Shown: positions 23,978-34,860, counted from the first letter of the stretch. The stretch is 64,000 nt of DNA from Neoechinorhynchus agilis (GCA_051530055.1 CM121343.1:3720001-3784000); one strand, 5' to 3'. Translations and numbers: made by a program. The notes: a model not told the origin generated them from the letters alone.

Positions 23978-25039
23978 GGATAATGTCGTTCGGGGTTGCT
24001 GCGCTTCTGAAGTTGGCTGACATAATATCTCTTTATTTTGAGAGCAATTTAGAATTCCATATAATGCGTTCTTCAAAGAGACTTTAAAGCGAATTGAACT
24101 TTTAATCTCTATTGTACGTAATTACGTGTCAGGTTTGATCTAATTTTCAAGTTCCTTTTAAAACTCTGAGTAAAAGAACTATTCGGAGCAAAATTGATTG
24201 CAAAAGTTATGCGCGCCGCGAATTGGGCAATGCTCTCAAATAAGAATTATTTTTGTTTAGCGCTTGCTCGTCGCATTATTTATTCGGTACTTTATTGTTA
24301 TAATCATCATCTACGGACTCTATTGTCTAATCGTCAAGCGATTTTCTGTGCGAACGATTAAATAATATTTTATGCACATTTTTAAAAGACCAATTAAAAA
24401 AAGTATTTGTAATTAAATGAACGCTAAACATTCTCTGCTACGTGGATGCTGAGCTAATAATTCAAACATTTCTAGATTGCTACTGAACTACAGAACACTC
24501 AGAGTTCATTTTGTGACATCGTAAAAGTTATACTGGGAAGTTTGATGATTGATCCGTGGCGTCATTCTAGAAATTTGGAAAGATTGATCCTACAGCACAC
24601 GAAACATCGTCATTTTTTAAAGAATGCCCTTCTCTTGTGGTCGCTTCCCTCACTCGAAGGCAACTTAAGAGCCGACTCCCGAGCGCCCCCGAACGGCACG
24701 AAATCATGAGTAAATTTTCAACAATTCACAGCTCATCAAAAAAAGTCGGTTTCGTTATGAGCGATTCATATGTTCGGACTAACTTACGGATAATCAAATC
24801 GCGGCTTTACGCGTCTGTCGAAAACCCCGATGTATACAAAATATCTGTCGAAAACTCTGACAGCCATAGATTGATTTTTACATTCGATTTGTCGGTTTCC
24901 CTTATGACTAAGAACTCCATAGACGTGATCGATTAAAGTTTCGCGCCTGCATGAAGACTGGAGATGTGCAAACTTGAGAAACGAAATGGTACATTTGGTT
25001 GCATTGGATACGGATCATCATTTCTACTAGGTTATCGCT
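23978..25039. other. Convergent 3' region between GPCPD1 and HIPK
   Basis: Non-coding, AT-rich. The plus-strand frame at 24637-24936 (about 100 codons) shows no recognised motif, and I do not support it as a gene. Confidence 0.4.
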
Positions 25040-28000
25040 TTACAAATCGTTTTTATTTACAGAACCTCTCCTTACTTTAGGTTCGATAACGGTACTTCTC
25101 TTATGCGCGGTGCCCTTGGCGTCCATATCATCATCTTCTCCCGATGAAATGGTGATGACGGTAGTCGTGCTAATTGACCGTTTGATGTCCTTACAATGAT
25201 ACGCACATTGTTCAGCCGAGGATTCAAGTGAGCTGATGCTGCCGTGGTCATGTGAAGATTTGGTTTTATAAGATGCCATCGATGGGTGGTCCGTGGTGTT
25301 TTCGATGCGTTTGCCTTTCTTTGTGGTCGCTTTCATTGAGTAATTATTCGATGAGGAGAGCTCACATCGAAGAGAATCCTGTTTGAATGCTACGTTGGAC
25401 ATGGGAACGGCCACGGTGTTAACGTTTGCAGCTTGTACCATATCAACGGCATTATAAGGAGATGATTGGAAATCATGTTGCCGGTAACACTGTGCCCTCA
25501 TTTGTTGATCCATGAAAACGGGTTGTATTGATTGCATTTGACCAGCGCAATTGCTGATCAAGCATTGATTCAATGAGATCTGAGGTTGTGATTGTGAGGA
25601 AAAATGATGATTGGGTCGCATTGCGGCGGCATAGATTGCATTAAGCTGATGATCTCTTGCAGTTATAAACAAGTTAACGTGATTTTCTGGTTGATGGAAT
25701 TGTCCGTTTGATACGTATATGTGATTGCTGATCATTGAACTGATTGTAGGTATTAATGGAAGTGGTTGTTGTGGTGGTAGCGGCGGAAGAGGAGGAGGGT
25801 GCGGCGGCGGTGGATGTTGCGGTTGTAGTGGATAAACAGTAGATTGGTGATGCAAGTAATTTGCGTTTGTAGGTACGGAGAATGGTAACATTACATTTGA
25901 TTGTTGAGAAGTATGAAATGCCGGCCCTCCTCGGGAGATTAAATTCACATCGTTAAAATGAAATTTCGTGACATCAAATGGGTTCACGGTCGGGTTTATC
26001 AACGCTGCTGGTTGGGCGATGAAAGGTGGAAAACGAGAGCATGCAGCCGCTGCAGCAGCCGCAGCCGCAGCGGTGGCTGCCCAATACAATGGATTGCTGA
26101 CTATATTATCCTGATGTACCTCGGGAAATTGTTGCAGGTTTGGCATTGGGTGATATCCAGAGTTGTTGTATCCGATTGGTATGTTCGATACTGGCAAATG
26201 TAGCGGCTGTGGGAAGGAGCCATAAGCAGACATCGCATCAGCATTGAAGGAGCGAGGAGATAATGGACAATTGCTATCGGCGGCACAGACTTCCATGTCG
26301 TGGTGGCATTGCTGAAGGTAAGTTGGATGAGCAGTCAAATGGTTCATTGAAATGAACGAAAATCTAACAGCATTTGATGGTTGAACGCGCATCTTTGGGT
26401 CAATAGCCAGCATTGTTTTAATGAGGTCAACAAAATGTCCTCGATCAAGCACTTCTGCTTGGTTCATCGATTGACCGCGCGGTGAGCGAATTCCGGCACT
26501 TGTACCAGCGTTCAATATTGAGAGATTGGCGTGTGTAATGTCATCCAGACACGTTAACATGTATTTCCTGCTCTCTCTAAAAACCTTTCCCGATTCAGCT
26601 GCATATTCATCCGAACTTTTAAGTCTCCACGTCACAAACCCGGGACTTAGGACCGTATGTGTAAAGAACCGTCTTGACTTCGAGCCGCGATTCAACATAT
26701 TATTAGGAAAGATACCTTGGGTTTCGCAAATGTATCTTATCTGGTCGTACTCGCAGGATCCGGGATACAGCGGCCATCCTAAAAATAGTTCGACGAGAAC
26801 GCATCCTAAACTCCATACGTCAATCGATTCAGAGAATGAGTGGCCAATGAGCACTTCCGGCGCTCTGTAGTATCTCGACTGAAGATATGAGCCTGCGATA
26901 GTTCTAATGGTCTGTGAGGCAGAACCGAAATCGATTACTTTTATCCGGTAAGGCTGTCTAGCCGGATCGACTAACATTATATTCTCCGGTTTGAGATCGG
27001 CATGGACGATTCCTATTTGCTTCAACTTAATTAAAGCAATCAGTATCTGTTTGGCGATCGGTCTAATGAATCTCAAGGACATGGGAGCGAACTTGCTCTG
27101 TTTCAAGTAATCATACAAATTCATTTCCAGTAGTTCAAATGCTAGACATGTATGATTGCGATGTTTAAATATATCGACAGCTTTAACGATGTTGCACCGG
27201 TCAGCTTGTTCCCTTTCCAGCATGTTTAAAATAGAAACTTCAATTTGACCTTGGCGAATATAACTCGGATGGTTCTTAAGGATTTTAATAGCCACAACAT
27301 CACTAGAACCACGTCTGATACACTTAACAACCTGACCGAAAGTTCCTCGTCCAAGATATTCTAATACGTCATATTTAAACATTTCAGATGTCAGGACTTC
27401 GCCGAGTTTTAACGAATAATCACCATTGTCCCTAGCCTTAGGAGGTTTTCTGGGCGAGTGTTGTTGCTGCTGCTCCTTAGCATGTGTCGAGCATTTTGCC
27501 GGGGCAGGCTTGTTAGTCGGTGGAGGAGGAGGAATGGATATCTTGACGGAGGAGGCTACGGTTCCTGTAGACGACGGTTCTTGAATCATAAACGACTCTT
27601 GGCGTAATGACGGAACATTGCGACGGTGGCTGCTGGTGGTGGTGGTGCTGGTGGTGGTGCTGCTGGTGGTGGTGGTATGCTGATAATGATGGCGGTAGTT
27701 GGAATTCCGCACTGGATTGTTTTGAAGCTTGATTCGCTTATTCTCAGCTGGCTGCTCTATTACTGGAGAAGTTGTGCTGATTACATTATTGGCAATTTTC
27801 ATCTCTCCTCGATAGTTCCTAAAACGGGATGGGGTGCGTTGGTAGCACAAGGCAGACGAGTGATCCACAATACTGCTGCTAATAATCAGTTGAATGTATC
27901 GAGACGTGCGCGTAAAAATGCGGAGTTCGTCGCTATGGCAACTTAAAACGAGCCAAGGATGTGCGAGTCCACCACGCATTGCACCCTCCACTGGGTGCCG

Positions 28001-28066
28001 ATTCAATCGAAAACTTCTCAGCGATACCATTTGCGCATAGCTGACTAACTCTAGCTCGGTATCCAT
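25040..28066 (-). CDS. Homeodomain-interacting protein kinase (HIPK)
   Basis: A single open frame of 1008 residues. Residues 1-230 are Ser/Thr-, Pro- and Gln-rich. The kinase domain spans about 231-565: GRGTFGQVV, VAIKIL (K261), the HIPK/DYRK-type catalytic loop VHADLKPEN (D357), DFGSAS (379-384) and the activation segment SYLQSRYYRAPE, where Y394 corresponds to the autophosphorylated tyrosine. The C terminus has poly-Ala, Pro/His-rich tracts and TTVITISSGEDDD near the end, which resembles the SUMO-interacting motif of vertebrate HIPKs. The length is close to the family's 1000-1200. HIPKs act in the nucleus on transcription factors and Wnt, p53 and Notch signalling. No intron is needed. Triplet runs at 27620-27680 encode the Thr/Ser tract. 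Confidence 0.95.
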   Translation of the reverse strand: MDTELELVSYAQMVSLRSFRLNRHPVEGAMRGGLAHPWLVLSCHSDELRIFTRTSRYIQLIISSSIVDHSSALCYQRTPSRFRNYRGEMKIANNVISTTSPVIEQPAENKRIKLQNNPVRNSNYRHHYQHTTTTSSTTTSTTTTSSHRRNVPSLRQESFMIQEPSSTGTVASSVKISIPPPPPTNKPAPAKCSTHAKEQQQQHSPRKPPKARDNGDYSLKLGEVLTSEMFKYDVLEYLGRGTFGQVVKCIRRGSSDVVAIKILKNHPSYIRQGQIEVSILNMLEREQADRCNIVKAVDIFKHRNHTCLAFELLEMNLYDYLKQSKFAPMSLRFIRPIAKQILIALIKLKQIGIVHADLKPENIMLVDPARQPYRIKVIDFGSASQTIRTIAGSYLQSRYYRAPEVLIGHSFSESIDVWSLGCVLVELFLGWPLYPGSCEYDQIRYICETQGIFPNNMLNRGSKSRRFFTHTVLSPGFVTWRLKSSDEYAAESGKVFRESRKYMLTCLDDITHANLSILNAGTSAGIRSPRGQSMNQAEVLDRGHFVDLIKTMLAIDPKMRVQPSNAVRFSFISMNHLTAHPTYLQQCHHDMEVCAADSNCPLSPRSFNADAMSAYGSFPQPLHLPVSNIPIGYNNSGYHPMPNLQQFPEVHQDNIVSNPLYWAATAAAAAAAAAACSRFPPFIAQPAALINPTVNPFDVTKFHFNDVNLISRGGPAFHTSQQSNVMLPFSVPTNANYLHHQSTVYPLQPQHPPPPHPPPLPPLPPQQPLPLIPTISSMISNHIYVSNGQFHQPENHVNLFITARDHQLNAIYAAAMRPNHHFSSQSQPQISLNQCLISNCAGQMQSIQPVFMDQQMRAQCYRQHDFQSSPYNAVDMVQAANVNTVAVPMSNVAFKQDSLRCELSSSNNYSMKATTKKGKRIENTTDHPSMASYKTKSSHDHGSISSLESSAEQCAYHCKDIKRSISTTTVITISSGEDDDMDAKGTAHKRSTVIEPKVRRGSVNKNDL

Positions 28067-29320
28067 TAATTATTGCAGTACTGCTACCTCGACGTACGCT
28101 ACTTTTTTCAATCGATAGTTGCACGCATTATGACGTAGTTGGCCCCCACCCGCTTCGTCGAATGGCCGTCCAAATAGGAGTCGTACCATTGGGCCGCCCT
28201 CTTCTCACGAGATTGGCCACTGGGTTCACACTTTGGGCATAGAACGGTGCATTGTGTGTGTGTGTGCGGGCGGGCGGGCACACTGCGAAACGTCACAGGG
28301 AGGCGGACTGGGGGGACAACAAGCCAGACTTCGCCGCTAATATACAAGCACCGCACGTATGTAGACATCATGCAGATACGTATAAGAAGGGTTCGATGAT
28401 GTCAGCAGATTAGGGAACAAAAGTGTTAAAGTGCCACTCTTACCTCTTTCTTGGGACTCGTCGTCGGGGCATTTTGCCTATTTTTTGAATCCGTTGTTGT
28501 GTGTCGGCTCTCACGTTTCTCCCCAACCTTCCTATTATCTGAAAAGGTGGCCAGAATCAAAACGTCCACTCAAGGCCACAACCGCACAACACTCACGTTC
28601 CTCAATAAAATACTTCCGGAAACACACGAAGCGAATGTGCACTATTTAATGCTTCCAAAGGATACCAAGCACAAATACTCGATATGATTTGTTTTCAACA
28701 ACGAAACAAAACGTTGTGGTCGCCCTACTAATCCCCGTTCGCGTTGCTTGGCAACGAGAGGGAAGAATTACGAACACAATCAAAAACCTGGTAAGGAACG
28801 CATGAAATTACGGTATGTATTTATTTAGTGATTTGTTAGAAGGACAATGTCGTGACCTAAGCGCTCCAAAAACACACGTTTAAGGCGGTTGTGACTCTCG
28901 TTATAGCGTAAAATTGGTGAAAGAGCTCTTTGTGAAACGCTTTCACTCCCTTTTTTCCTCAGGTAAAATTTACCCATTGAATCTCGTTTTTACGTTTTCG
29001 ATCTGGAAGAATTTCCAAATAATCCCTTTTGGAATAATGAGTTTCTGACCGACGTCATCGAAAACGTAGATCTCCTTTGCGTTTTATACGTCTCGTAGAC
29101 TAGTGATGTTGACTTTAGATACAAAATCTTTATTTCCAGTGATTTGTTGTAAATCAATCAGCTTCGTATTTGTCAAATTGCGGGTTAATTGGGGTTTTTC
29201 AAAAATGAAGATCAAACGTTCATTTCAGTCCTCTTTCTGTAGAGATGTGAGTAGAACTATGAATTTAACATCCGATACGAAAAAATGACTTGAGCGCCAA
29301 CATTGCGCTTGAATACTTTC
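28067..29320. other. Intergenic region upstream of HIPK
   Basis: Presumed HIPK promoter and leader. It includes a short TG run and a GGGC repeat at about 28252-28280. I recognise no gene. Short frames at 28108-28371 and 28431-28687 have no homology. Confidence 0.4.
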
Positions 29321-29324
29321 GCAC

Positions 29325-29410
29325 AGTTAAAAATATCTCGAAAGAGGAAACCTCGTCTTATCCGGATCATTGCTTTTGAGCGAATATATTCACCATCCCG
29401 ATAGATTTCC
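29325..29410 (-). repeat. Diverged PLE/hammerhead-like repeat fragment
   Basis: The minus strand reads CCGGATAAGACGAGGTTTCC followed by TCTTTCGAGATATTT. It aligns with the core of the repeats at 36.4 and 45.7 kb (GATGAG, a GAGG...CCTC hairpin, CGAAATATTT) but with changes in the conserved positions. I take it as an old, isolated fragment of the same repeat family. Confidence 0.5.
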
Positions 29411-29889
29411 TCGATATGATTGTTTAGAGAGTTCCAGTCTTTAACGCGAAGAAGCGATTCGTACGCCGGAATCTTGTACGACAAAGAATCAGGCAACGAA
29501 AGGTCAATTTTACGTGTCGACTCGTCGCCTCAATGAACTTCCTGAAATAATTTATTGTTCAAAGTAGAGGAACCATGTACCTCGGGATCCTCTTGAACAC
29601 TCCAGTCCAGATAGGTTCCTTGAACGTAATTTTTTTATTTTGGATGATGTGGGAATTCGATGGGAGACTTTATGAGGTTAGATCTTTACTCGGTTTCATT
29701 TCAGTCCGTGATATCCGAGTTCAATGGCACTTATGTGAGTAGAGATTTCCCCCCTTCTCCGTGGTAACGTCTTCTCCCAGCTTACACATCACGTGATAAC
29801 TGCAATTTTTTATAGGTCAGATTCTGATACTATTATTTTACAATATATTTTTATTCGTTCTCAATAAAATCTTTGATTTTTTCAGATAT

Positions 29890-31113
29890 ATGAGACACGA
29901 GGAGGAAAGACGGGAATTTCGTAAACGTCTCTGGGATCCTCGCGGTCTGGATAGTTTTGTGCCTGGGATTTGTCAAACTAAGAAGAAGTTACCTCGAAAT
30001 GAGCACTGTGATCATGACCGCCCCGCTATGGCCGACACACAAGTTGGATCTTTAAAGCACGTCGATGACCGTTGCTTATTTTTCTTCGACAGAGTAGGCG
30101 AAGAGCCGGGTAAAACTCCAACGTACGTTTGTCCTTATAAAGTCGCATTGAGCGACAAAGTCACCGTAATTCAACTGGAAGAGCAAGTAATTAGTCGCCG
30201 TACAAAAATAAATTGTTTTAACTGTCAGCAGGAAGGCCATATTGTTCCTGACTGTCCCTTTGAGCATAATGAATTAAGGATTCGTCAAAATCGATTAAAG
30301 TATCGTAAAACTAGACAGTCGTCTTTGGAGATACCAAGATCGTATCGGTATCATGGGTTAGCCGGTGCGGGACGTTCGCGTAAATTCGCAAATATTCGTC
30401 CTGGTGAGTACAGTGAGAATCTCCGCCGTGCTCTTGGTTTACGCCGGTATCAGCTTCCCCCGTTTATATATCGAATGCGCCAAATAGGATATCCTAGTGC
30501 ATGGCTTAAGGAGATCGAGTCCGGATTTTCCATTCACGGAGGTGGAGCACTTGCAGCTGGTGCTGATGATGAAGATAGGATCCAATATGATGTTGAGAAA
30601 TTTGTTCACTTTCAAGGGGTTACTTCGCCTGTTCCGCAAGGTTTTAAGGACGAAAATGAGAAATACTGTGTTCCTCGTTATAAACCAGATTTAATCCCAC
30701 TCCCAAAGGCTTTAAGGACTAAATCGCCGAATTCTACAAAAGAGCATATTGTTCGCCATTCAACGCCGAAGAATAAGTTCCATTGCGAAGATATTAAATT
30801 GCAAGATTCTTGCACAAATGGTGACAACGAGTCAGAAGATACACACGAGGTAGTTACACAACCTAAAGGTGAACAAGAAGTGGAACTGATGATCAATGAT
30901 ATGCCGCAAGATTCTTTGATTGGTTCGAGTATTTCCGTAGATGATGGAACACCGATATTGTTGACAGAAGATAGAATGAATTGCAAAGTTCCGGATAGTC
31001 ACAATTTTTCTGCTGGTATTGGAGAGCACAGAATATTCGAAAATTTGCCAGGGTCCACTGGTAATTTTCAAAGGATTATAGAGACGGTTAAGCGCCTGAA
31101 AAAACAAAACTAA
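29890..31113 (+). CDS. ZCCHC8-like zinc-knuckle protein of the NEXT complex
   Basis: A CCHC knuckle CFNCQQEGHIVPDC (about residues 110-123) is followed by the PSP domain with the family signature LPPFIYRMRQIGYP and then SAWLKEIE, nearly as in human ZCCHC8. The region ahead of the knuckle (residues 1-100) and the acidic C-terminal tail are poorly conserved. ZCCHC8 scaffolds the nuclear exosome targeting complex with MTR4 and RBM7. The frame of 407 codons is uninterrupted. Four bases before the ATG stands TTTTTTCAG, a strong 3' splice site, so either a 5' exon is missing from this model or the transcript is trans-spliced. The N terminus is therefore uncertain. Confidence 0.85.
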   Translation: MRHEEERREFRKRLWDPRGLDSFVPGICQTKKKLPRNEHCDHDRPAMADTQVGSLKHVDDRCLFFFDRVGEEPGKTPTYVCPYKVALSDKVTVIQLEEQVISRRTKINCFNCQQEGHIVPDCPFEHNELRIRQNRLKYRKTRQSSLEIPRSYRYHGLAGAGRSRKFANIRPGEYSENLRRALGLRRYQLPPFIYRMRQIGYPSAWLKEIESGFSIHGGGALAAGADDEDRIQYDVEKFVHFQGVTSPVPQGFKDENEKYCVPRYKPDLIPLPKALRTKSPNSTKEHIVRHSTPKNKFHCEDIKLQDSCTNGDNESEDTHEVVTQPKGEQEVELMINDMPQDSLIGSSISVDDGTPILLTEDRMNCKVPDSHNFSAGIGEHRIFENLPGSTGNFQRIIETVKRLKKQN

Positions 31114-31535
31114 CTGTTTTTGTATCGTTTGGCATTATAGATCGATCTGTTCATATTCTTTAGATTTAAGCACTTGTGGCAATTAGATAAGCTCAGTTTT
31201 AAACGTTCAATCATGAATCCAAATGTGTCATAGCCTTCTTCGCCAAAAACGTCGGTTGGACTCACTTGTTGTAGCCGCAAAAGTTTACACAAAAGGAGGT
31301 AGTAATGCTCGGCGAAATTAACTGAGAAAAACGCTGCGCAATAGCCCTACTTCACGATTTCACTAATTTTAAACAAAAGGGTTAACCTCCGGGAGACCAA
31401 CTGATATCTTAAAACTCTAATACGTTAAGAATCATGTCTAAGATATCACCACAGTGAGGGACGGCTTCAAAGTACCACCTCAAAATTCCTCGGGTGCAAA
31501 GGGAAATCTTTTATCTCAAGCACATTATTAAATAA
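31114..31535. other. Intergenic stretch, no gene seen
   Basis: ZCCHC8 3' flank. No recognisable element before the SINE cluster starts. Confidence 0.4.
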
Positions 31536-32160
31536 TATTTTGCCGAGGTGGATAAATGGATTAAAGCTCCTGATCGCAGTTGGTGGGCCAAAGGGTTCGT
31601 ATCCGTGACTGTTGATGACGACACAACCAAAGGGAACGGAAGGGAAGAGGCCGCCTCCTCGGGAAAGACCCATACAAAACTCATAACCGCGTCGAATGGT
31701 TCAGCAGGGTATTAAGTGTGATTTCATGCGTTTCCCTGACCAGTGAATCGATGGGAGGAACATTATCAGCCTTGAGAAAGGCCACAAATAAAACACTGAG
31801 TAAAAGTTACCTGCTGGCTAGACTTCAAAAATAGGAAAAAAAATCAATTGGCCAAAATCAAAAGTGGCAAAGTTTGTACACGTGGTCAAGTGGATTAAAG
31901 CTCCTGATCGCAGTTTGTTGGGCCAAAGGGTTCGTATCCGTGACTGCTGATGACACGCAACCAAAGGAGACGGAAGGGAAGAGGCCGCCTCCTCGGGAAA
32001 GACCCATACAAAACTCATAACCGCGTCGAATGGTTCAGCAGGATACTAAGTGTGATTTTAATCGTTTCCCTGACCAGTGAATCGATGGGAGGAACATTAT
32101 CAGCCTTGAGAAAGGCCACAAATAAAACACTGAATAAAAGTTACCGGCTTTCGAGACTTC
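31536..32160 (+). repeat. tRNA-derived SINE, two tandem copies
   Basis: Two head-to-tail copies have B boxes (GGTTCGTATCC) at about 31594 and 31930, a period of about 337 bp. The second has a full A box TGGTCAAGTGG at 31881-31891. The body between, with GGCCGCCTCCTCGGGAAAGA and the tail AAATAAAACACTGA(A/G)TAAAAG, matches the copies at 1.3 and 43.4 kb. Confidence 0.85.
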
Positions 32161-32185
32161 AAAGTTTGGTGATATAGAGATTAAT

Positions 32186-32308
32186 TTATTGATTTCCTTT
32201 TACAATATTTGGTCCGTCGTCTCGGATTTCTTCGGTTGAAAAAAAGCTTAAAAGTAACCTGAAGAAGTCCTACGAGACGGACGAAATATTGTGAAATGGA
32301 ATCAATAA
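32186..32308. mobile_element. Foldback/MITE-like element, family B
   Basis: A 123-bp element. The left arm TTATTGATTTCC...CAATATTTGGTCCGTC is mirrored by the right arm ...GACGGACGAAATATTG...GGAATCAATAA over about 48 bp with several mismatches. It shares its ends with the fragment at 17373-17462. It has no coding capacity. It lies directly after the SINE tail. Confidence 0.7.
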
Positions 32309-32633
32309 ATCGATATCGATGTCAGACCAAACAAAATATATCCACGAAAGCAACTTCTTTACAATAACTCTGTCTCTTTGTGTAATGACAGTTTTTATTC
32401 TTGCTCTATGAATCCCAATAATTGGTATAAGGCGAAATTGTCTATAAACATTTATCATTGATGAATGACCAATTAAATTAAAGTATTTATAATTTCATTA
32501 CTTTGTTTAAACTAACAATTTTAACCATTAGCAGAATTCGATTGGTGGTTGTGACGAAACCGACCACCTCGATTCTTCCGTGTGTCTATCCGTTTTTATC
32601 TAGTTCTGTTGCGCTTCAGATATTCCCTCTGCG

Positions 32634-34460
32634 ATGTCCTCTAACACGTTCGATTCTGTGCTTCTGAGCGGGGAGCGGGATAGCGGTGAGTCCGGTCGTC
32701 AGCAGAATGTGGCCGCCGTCGGTGTGGTTGCGAGTGTCATGAGTTCCAGTCTCGGTCCGTTGGGCCTTGATAAGATGATGGTGGATGAAATCGGGGATGT
32801 GGTAGTGACTAACGATGGAGCGACCATTCTTCAGCTATTGGACGTGCAACATCCAGCCGCGAAGTGTTTGGTTGATTTGGCTAGTCTTCAGGACCGAGAG
32901 GTTGGCGATGGAACCACTTCCGTCGTCTTAATTGCGTCCGAGTTGCTTGTAGCGGCTGAGCAGTTGATGAAACAGAATGTTCATCCGACTACTATTATGA
33001 GTGGATATCGTTTGGCTTGCAAGACCGCTATAAAGTACATGGAAAACAAACTTGCATTTTACGCGACTACATTGGGTGAAGCGAGTGTTTTGAATTCGGT
33101 CAAGACGTGCCTATCAAGTAAAGTGTTGGCTCAAGAGAATGAATACTTTAGCCGTATTTGCGTCCTTGCTTGTCGATACATCGCTTCTTCTTCTTTAGCC
33201 GGAAAAGTTAATTCGAAGAATAAACCAGGTCGAGGAGATATAGATGTTGCCGTGACTGGAATTGAGCAGAAAACTCCTCATCTCGTTACAATCGCCGGAG
33301 CTGACATAACTAGATCACAAGCGCTAACTAGCCCGGACTCCAAGAAAAACGATCTTTGTTCCTCTAATGTCAAAGTGAGATATCCTTTAGAATCGATAAA
33401 TATTTTGAAAGCCCATGGCCGTTCATTGAACGAAAGCTTTTTAGTAAATGGATATGCCATTAATTGCACAGTGGCAAGTCAAGCAATGCCGAAGAAAATC
33501 ATGAACGCTAAAATCGCGTGTCTAGACTTTAATTTGACCAAAACGAGGATGAAACTTGGGATTCAAGTCGTGGTTCAGAATCCGGATGATCTGGTAGCAA
33601 TCAGACAACGCGAGATCGACATCAGTCGTGAGAAAATCCGTAAGATTCTAAGCAGCGGTGCGAATGTCGTGTTCACAACGGCCGGAATTGACGATATATG
33701 TATGAAACCTTTTATAGAGGCGTGTGTAATGGCCGTTCGAAGATGCAAAAAGAGTGATCTGAAAAGAATTTGCAAATCTACTGGCGCCTCAATGGCTTAC
33801 ACAATGTCTGACATTGACGGAGATGAAGTATTTGCGGAATCGATGCTAGGTCATGCTGAGATGATCGCCCAGGAACGTATTGGAGACAACGAACTCATTA
33901 TTATCAGAGGTCCCAAGTGTAGAAGTGCAGCATCCATCATCATCCGTGGTCCATGTGACGCCGTTTGCGATGAAGCCGAACGTAGCATCCACGACGGTCT
34001 TTGTGTTGTTAAAAGAGTCCTTGAATCAAATAGGCTGGTTGCTGGTGGTGGCGCCATTGAAGCCGCCTTATCTGTTCATCTCGAAAACTTTGCCTCTACC
34101 GTCAGCTCACGGGAACAAATGCCAATCGCAGAGTATGCCAATGCTTTACTCGTTATACCCAAATGTCTAGCTACAAATGCAGGCAAAGATGCATGTGATT
34201 TAGTCGGAAAACTCAGGGCTTGCCATCACAGATACGCAGCAGGGCAATCACAAGATGAAGAATTCCAATATTATGGTCTTGACCTATTAGGAGAGATGGG
34301 ATTAATCAATTGCAAAGATGGCGGAATCCTTGAACCACTCGTTGCCAAGGTTAAGTGCTTGAAATTCGCCACAGAAGCGGCGATCACCCTCCTTCGAATT
34401 GATGATATTATTAAGCTTGACAAACCGCAGAAACAGGCTTCCGGTTGCGACGATGATTGA
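32634..34460 (+). CDS. CCT1: T-complex protein 1 subunit alpha (CCT1/TCP1)
   Basis: Intronless frame of 608 residues, a subunit of the cytosolic TRiC/CCT chaperonin that folds actin and tubulin. ATPase and equatorial motifs are all present: SSLGPLGLDKMM, TNDGATIL, GDGTTSVVLIASELL, VNAKIAC-type NAKIACLDF, GGIDD-type TAGIDDICMK, VAGGGAIEAALS and FATEAAITLLRIDD. The usual length is about 550. The extra length is a hydrophilic insertion of roughly 53 residues (about residues 184-246) between the intermediate-domain helix (VLACRYI) and RYPLESINILKAHGRS, where human CCT1 has only about nine residues. The ATG at 32634 gives the standard N terminus. Confidence 0.97.
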   Translation: MSSNTFDSVLLSGERDSGESGRQQNVAAVGVVASVMSSSLGPLGLDKMMVDEIGDVVVTNDGATILQLLDVQHPAAKCLVDLASLQDREVGDGTTSVVLIASELLVAAEQLMKQNVHPTTIMSGYRLACKTAIKYMENKLAFYATTLGEASVLNSVKTCLSSKVLAQENEYFSRICVLACRYIASSSLAGKVNSKNKPGRGDIDVAVTGIEQKTPHLVTIAGADITRSQALTSPDSKKNDLCSSNVKVRYPLESINILKAHGRSLNESFLVNGYAINCTVASQAMPKKIMNAKIACLDFNLTKTRMKLGIQVVVQNPDDLVAIRQREIDISREKIRKILSSGANVVFTTAGIDDICMKPFIEACVMAVRRCKKSDLKRICKSTGASMAYTMSDIDGDEVFAESMLGHAEMIAQERIGDNELIIIRGPKCRSAASIIIRGPCDAVCDEAERSIHDGLCVVKRVLESNRLVAGGGAIEAALSVHLENFASTVSSREQMPIAEYANALLVIPKCLATNAGKDACDLVGKLRACHHRYAAGQSQDEEFQYYGLDLLGEMGLINCKDGGILEPLVAKVKCLKFATEAAITLLRIDDIIKLDKPQKQASGCDDD

Positions 34461-34696
34461 AATGAGCAAAAGCGATAAAATTTTGGTTTGACGGCGGCGA
34501 TGAGGGTCGGATGAATTCTGCACTTTGTTTGGTTTTTTGACAAAACTGATTTTGCCAATGAAAATTGCTTAGGAAGCTATACATACCTTTTAGAACATAA
34601 ACCATTCGTCGATAAAAAAATCGTTCGGGTTAGTCAAACTATTATTTTGGTGATAATAATCCCGGTAATAGCACACTTGATTTTCATTTATTGGAA

Positions 34697-34726
34697 ATAT
34701 TTCACGATGTGACCTCGCCTCATCAG
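34697..34726 (-). ncRNA. Hammerhead-ribozyme-like core (PLE copy A)
   Basis: The minus strand reads CTGATGAG, then GCGAGGTCACATCGT, then GAAATATTT. CUGAUGA and GAAA are the invariant core strands of a hammerhead ribozyme, and GCGA can pair with UCGU across a 7-nt loop as helix II. The cleavage-site strand (UH plus helix I) cannot be assigned with confidence. A candidate is UUA|UCACC about 50 nt downstream, which would pair with GAUGA preceding the core only partly. Confidence 0.5.
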
Positions 34727-34860
34727 TCATCTAAAAAATAATGTGTTTTGTTATTCAGGTTTCAAGCTCGAGTGCGCGGGATCGCCAAACCCGAAGTTCG
34801 GGGAACTACGTTTTTCCATGATTTTAGCATTGATTTTTAACACGCCGCTGGCTGGAAGTT

